Positions 63,438 through 64,000 of a stretch of 64,000 bases of DNA are shown piece by piece. The number at the start of each line of letters is the position of its first letter. Positions within the stretch are counted from its first letter, which is position 1. The notes beneath the pieces are model-generated. The model was not told the DNA's origin and searched no databases. It saw nothing but the letters and a program-made list of their open reading frames with translations. The position numbers were made by a program, and so were the translations under genes. Origin of the DNA: Vibrio gazogenes. GTDB taxonomy: Bacteria; Pseudomonadota; Gammaproteobacteria; Enterobacterales; Vibrionaceae. The stretch covers positions 2,852,001-2,916,000 of the forward strand of contig NZ_CP092587.1 of NCBI RefSeq assembly GCF_023920225.1. The letters run 5' to 3'.

Positions 63438-64000
63438 TTATAATACGTCGATCGCATTCAAATCTGAAAATGCTTTTTCAAGACGAGCCACCATAGAAGC
63501 TTGACCAGCACGTAACCAAACACGTGGATCATAGTATTTCTTATTCGGTGCATCTTCACCACTTGGGTTACCGATTTGGCCTTGCAGATAATCGTGGTTG
63601 TCGGCTTCATACTGACGGATACCGTCCCATGTCGCCCACTGTGTATCAGTATCGATGTTCATTTTGATAACACCGTAGCCGATTGATTCTTGGATTTCTG
63701 CTTCGCTAGAACCAGAACCGCCATGGAAAACAAAGTTCAGCGAGTTTTCAGGCAGACTGAATTTCTCAGAAACATATTTCTGAGAATCACGTAGAATTGT
63801 TGGCGTCAGAACAACGTTACCTGGTTTGTAAACACCGTGAACGTTACCGAAAGAAGCGGCAATCGTGAAACGATGGCTAACTGCGTTCAGTTTTTCGTAT
63901 GCATAGGCAACATCTTCAGGAGACGTGTACAGCTCAGAAGTATCCATATCTGAGTTATCAACGCCATCTTCTTCACCGCCAGTACAACCCAATTCGATTT
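63438..64000 (-). CDS. fbaA: Class II fructose-bisphosphate aldolase, C-terminal 187 residues
   Basis: The frame runs off the window end, and the first visible residues are IELGCTGGEEDGVDN, in the family's conserved active-site region. Further motifs are FGNVHGVYKPGNV (zinc-binding His), VFHGGSGSSEAEI (catalytic loop and phosphate site) and VIKMNIDTDTQWA. It closely matches E. coli FbaA in both sequence and C-terminal length. Glycolytic/gluconeogenic enzyme. The N-terminal half is outside the window. Confidence 0.97.
   Translation of the reverse strand, partial: IELGCTGGEEDGVDNSDMDTSELYTSPEDVAYAYEKLNAVSHRFTIAASFGNVHGVYKPGNVVLTPTILRDSQKYVSEKFSLPENSLNFVFHGGSGSSEAEIQESIGYGVIKMNIDTDTQWATWDGIRQYEADNHDYLQGQIGNPSGEDAPNKKYYDPRVWLRAGQASMVARLEKAFSDLNAIDVL

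Overview
The window looks like a Vibrionaceae chromosome, most likely a Vibrio. The run fbaA - mscS - yggE-like - pykF - DeoR regulator - glmS at the right end is the order I know from Vibrio chromosome 1, and base composition is moderate (mid-40s % GC by eye) except for AT-rich accessory stretches.

Left end (1-5.4 kb): the 3' part of an unrecognised gene, a small lipoprotein, then a cluster of long repeats (unit about 475 bp). One repeat is split by a 708-bp IS200-type element with a frameshifted transposase. Between repeat copies sit a 60-residue ORF and an orphan type I-F CRISPR array (five identical 28-nt repeats, four 32-nt spacers) with no cas genes in view. At 5.4-10 kb ten small minus-strand genes, most of them RebB-like ('killing trait', R-body) proteins, lie downstream of an AAA+/AraC fusion regulator.

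10.7-25.9 kb: a sulfated-sugar scavenging region. It holds a PTS EIIBC of the beta-glucoside family, a chemoreceptor, three exported Ser-type sulfatases, a porin and two anaerobic sulfatase-maturating enzymes (anSMEs). Six transcription units start with a leader that carries a BglG/LicT-type ribonucleic antiterminator (RAT) overlapping an intrinsic terminator. No BglG-family antiterminator gene is in the window. The inferred logic is that one antiterminator, responding to PTS flux, switches on sensing, outer-membrane entry, periplasmic desulfation and uptake together.

24.6-31.8 kb: a second sulfated-sugar operon of different design. A glucose/maltose-type PTS EIICB, a cytoplasmic Cys-type sulfatase, an aldose-1-epimerase-like protein, an RpiR/SIS regulator, two DUF202 membrane proteins and an anSME with a SEC-C tail are co-oriented. 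Palindromic candidate RpiR operators lie before the PTS gene and before rpiR. Here desulfation would happen inside the cell after PTS import.

32-41.7 kb: a PAS chemoreceptor, an M3 peptidase, a cold-shock protein whose 5' leader is duplicated in front of an unrelated tiny ORF, then accessory modules (HPP membrane protein with divergent TetR, a decayed VOC gene, an AraC/GyrI-like regulator, a RES-domain protein with a split C39-like peptidase). The modules are separated by three copies of a short hairpin repeat.

41.76-56.13 kb: a putative mobile island inserted just past the 3' end of glmS. Three consecutive tyrosine-recombinase-type genes (the middle one degenerate) and a small coiled-coil gene form a tight operon. 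The cargo is defence-like: three HEPN-motif proteins, an AbiGi-like and an AbiEi-like protein, a DUF2703 protein and small unknowns. AAAGTTAGAG motifs occur at both ends of the island. From 56.2 kb to the end the sequence is core housekeeping genes, apart from a 268-bp MITE-like element between mscS and fbaA.
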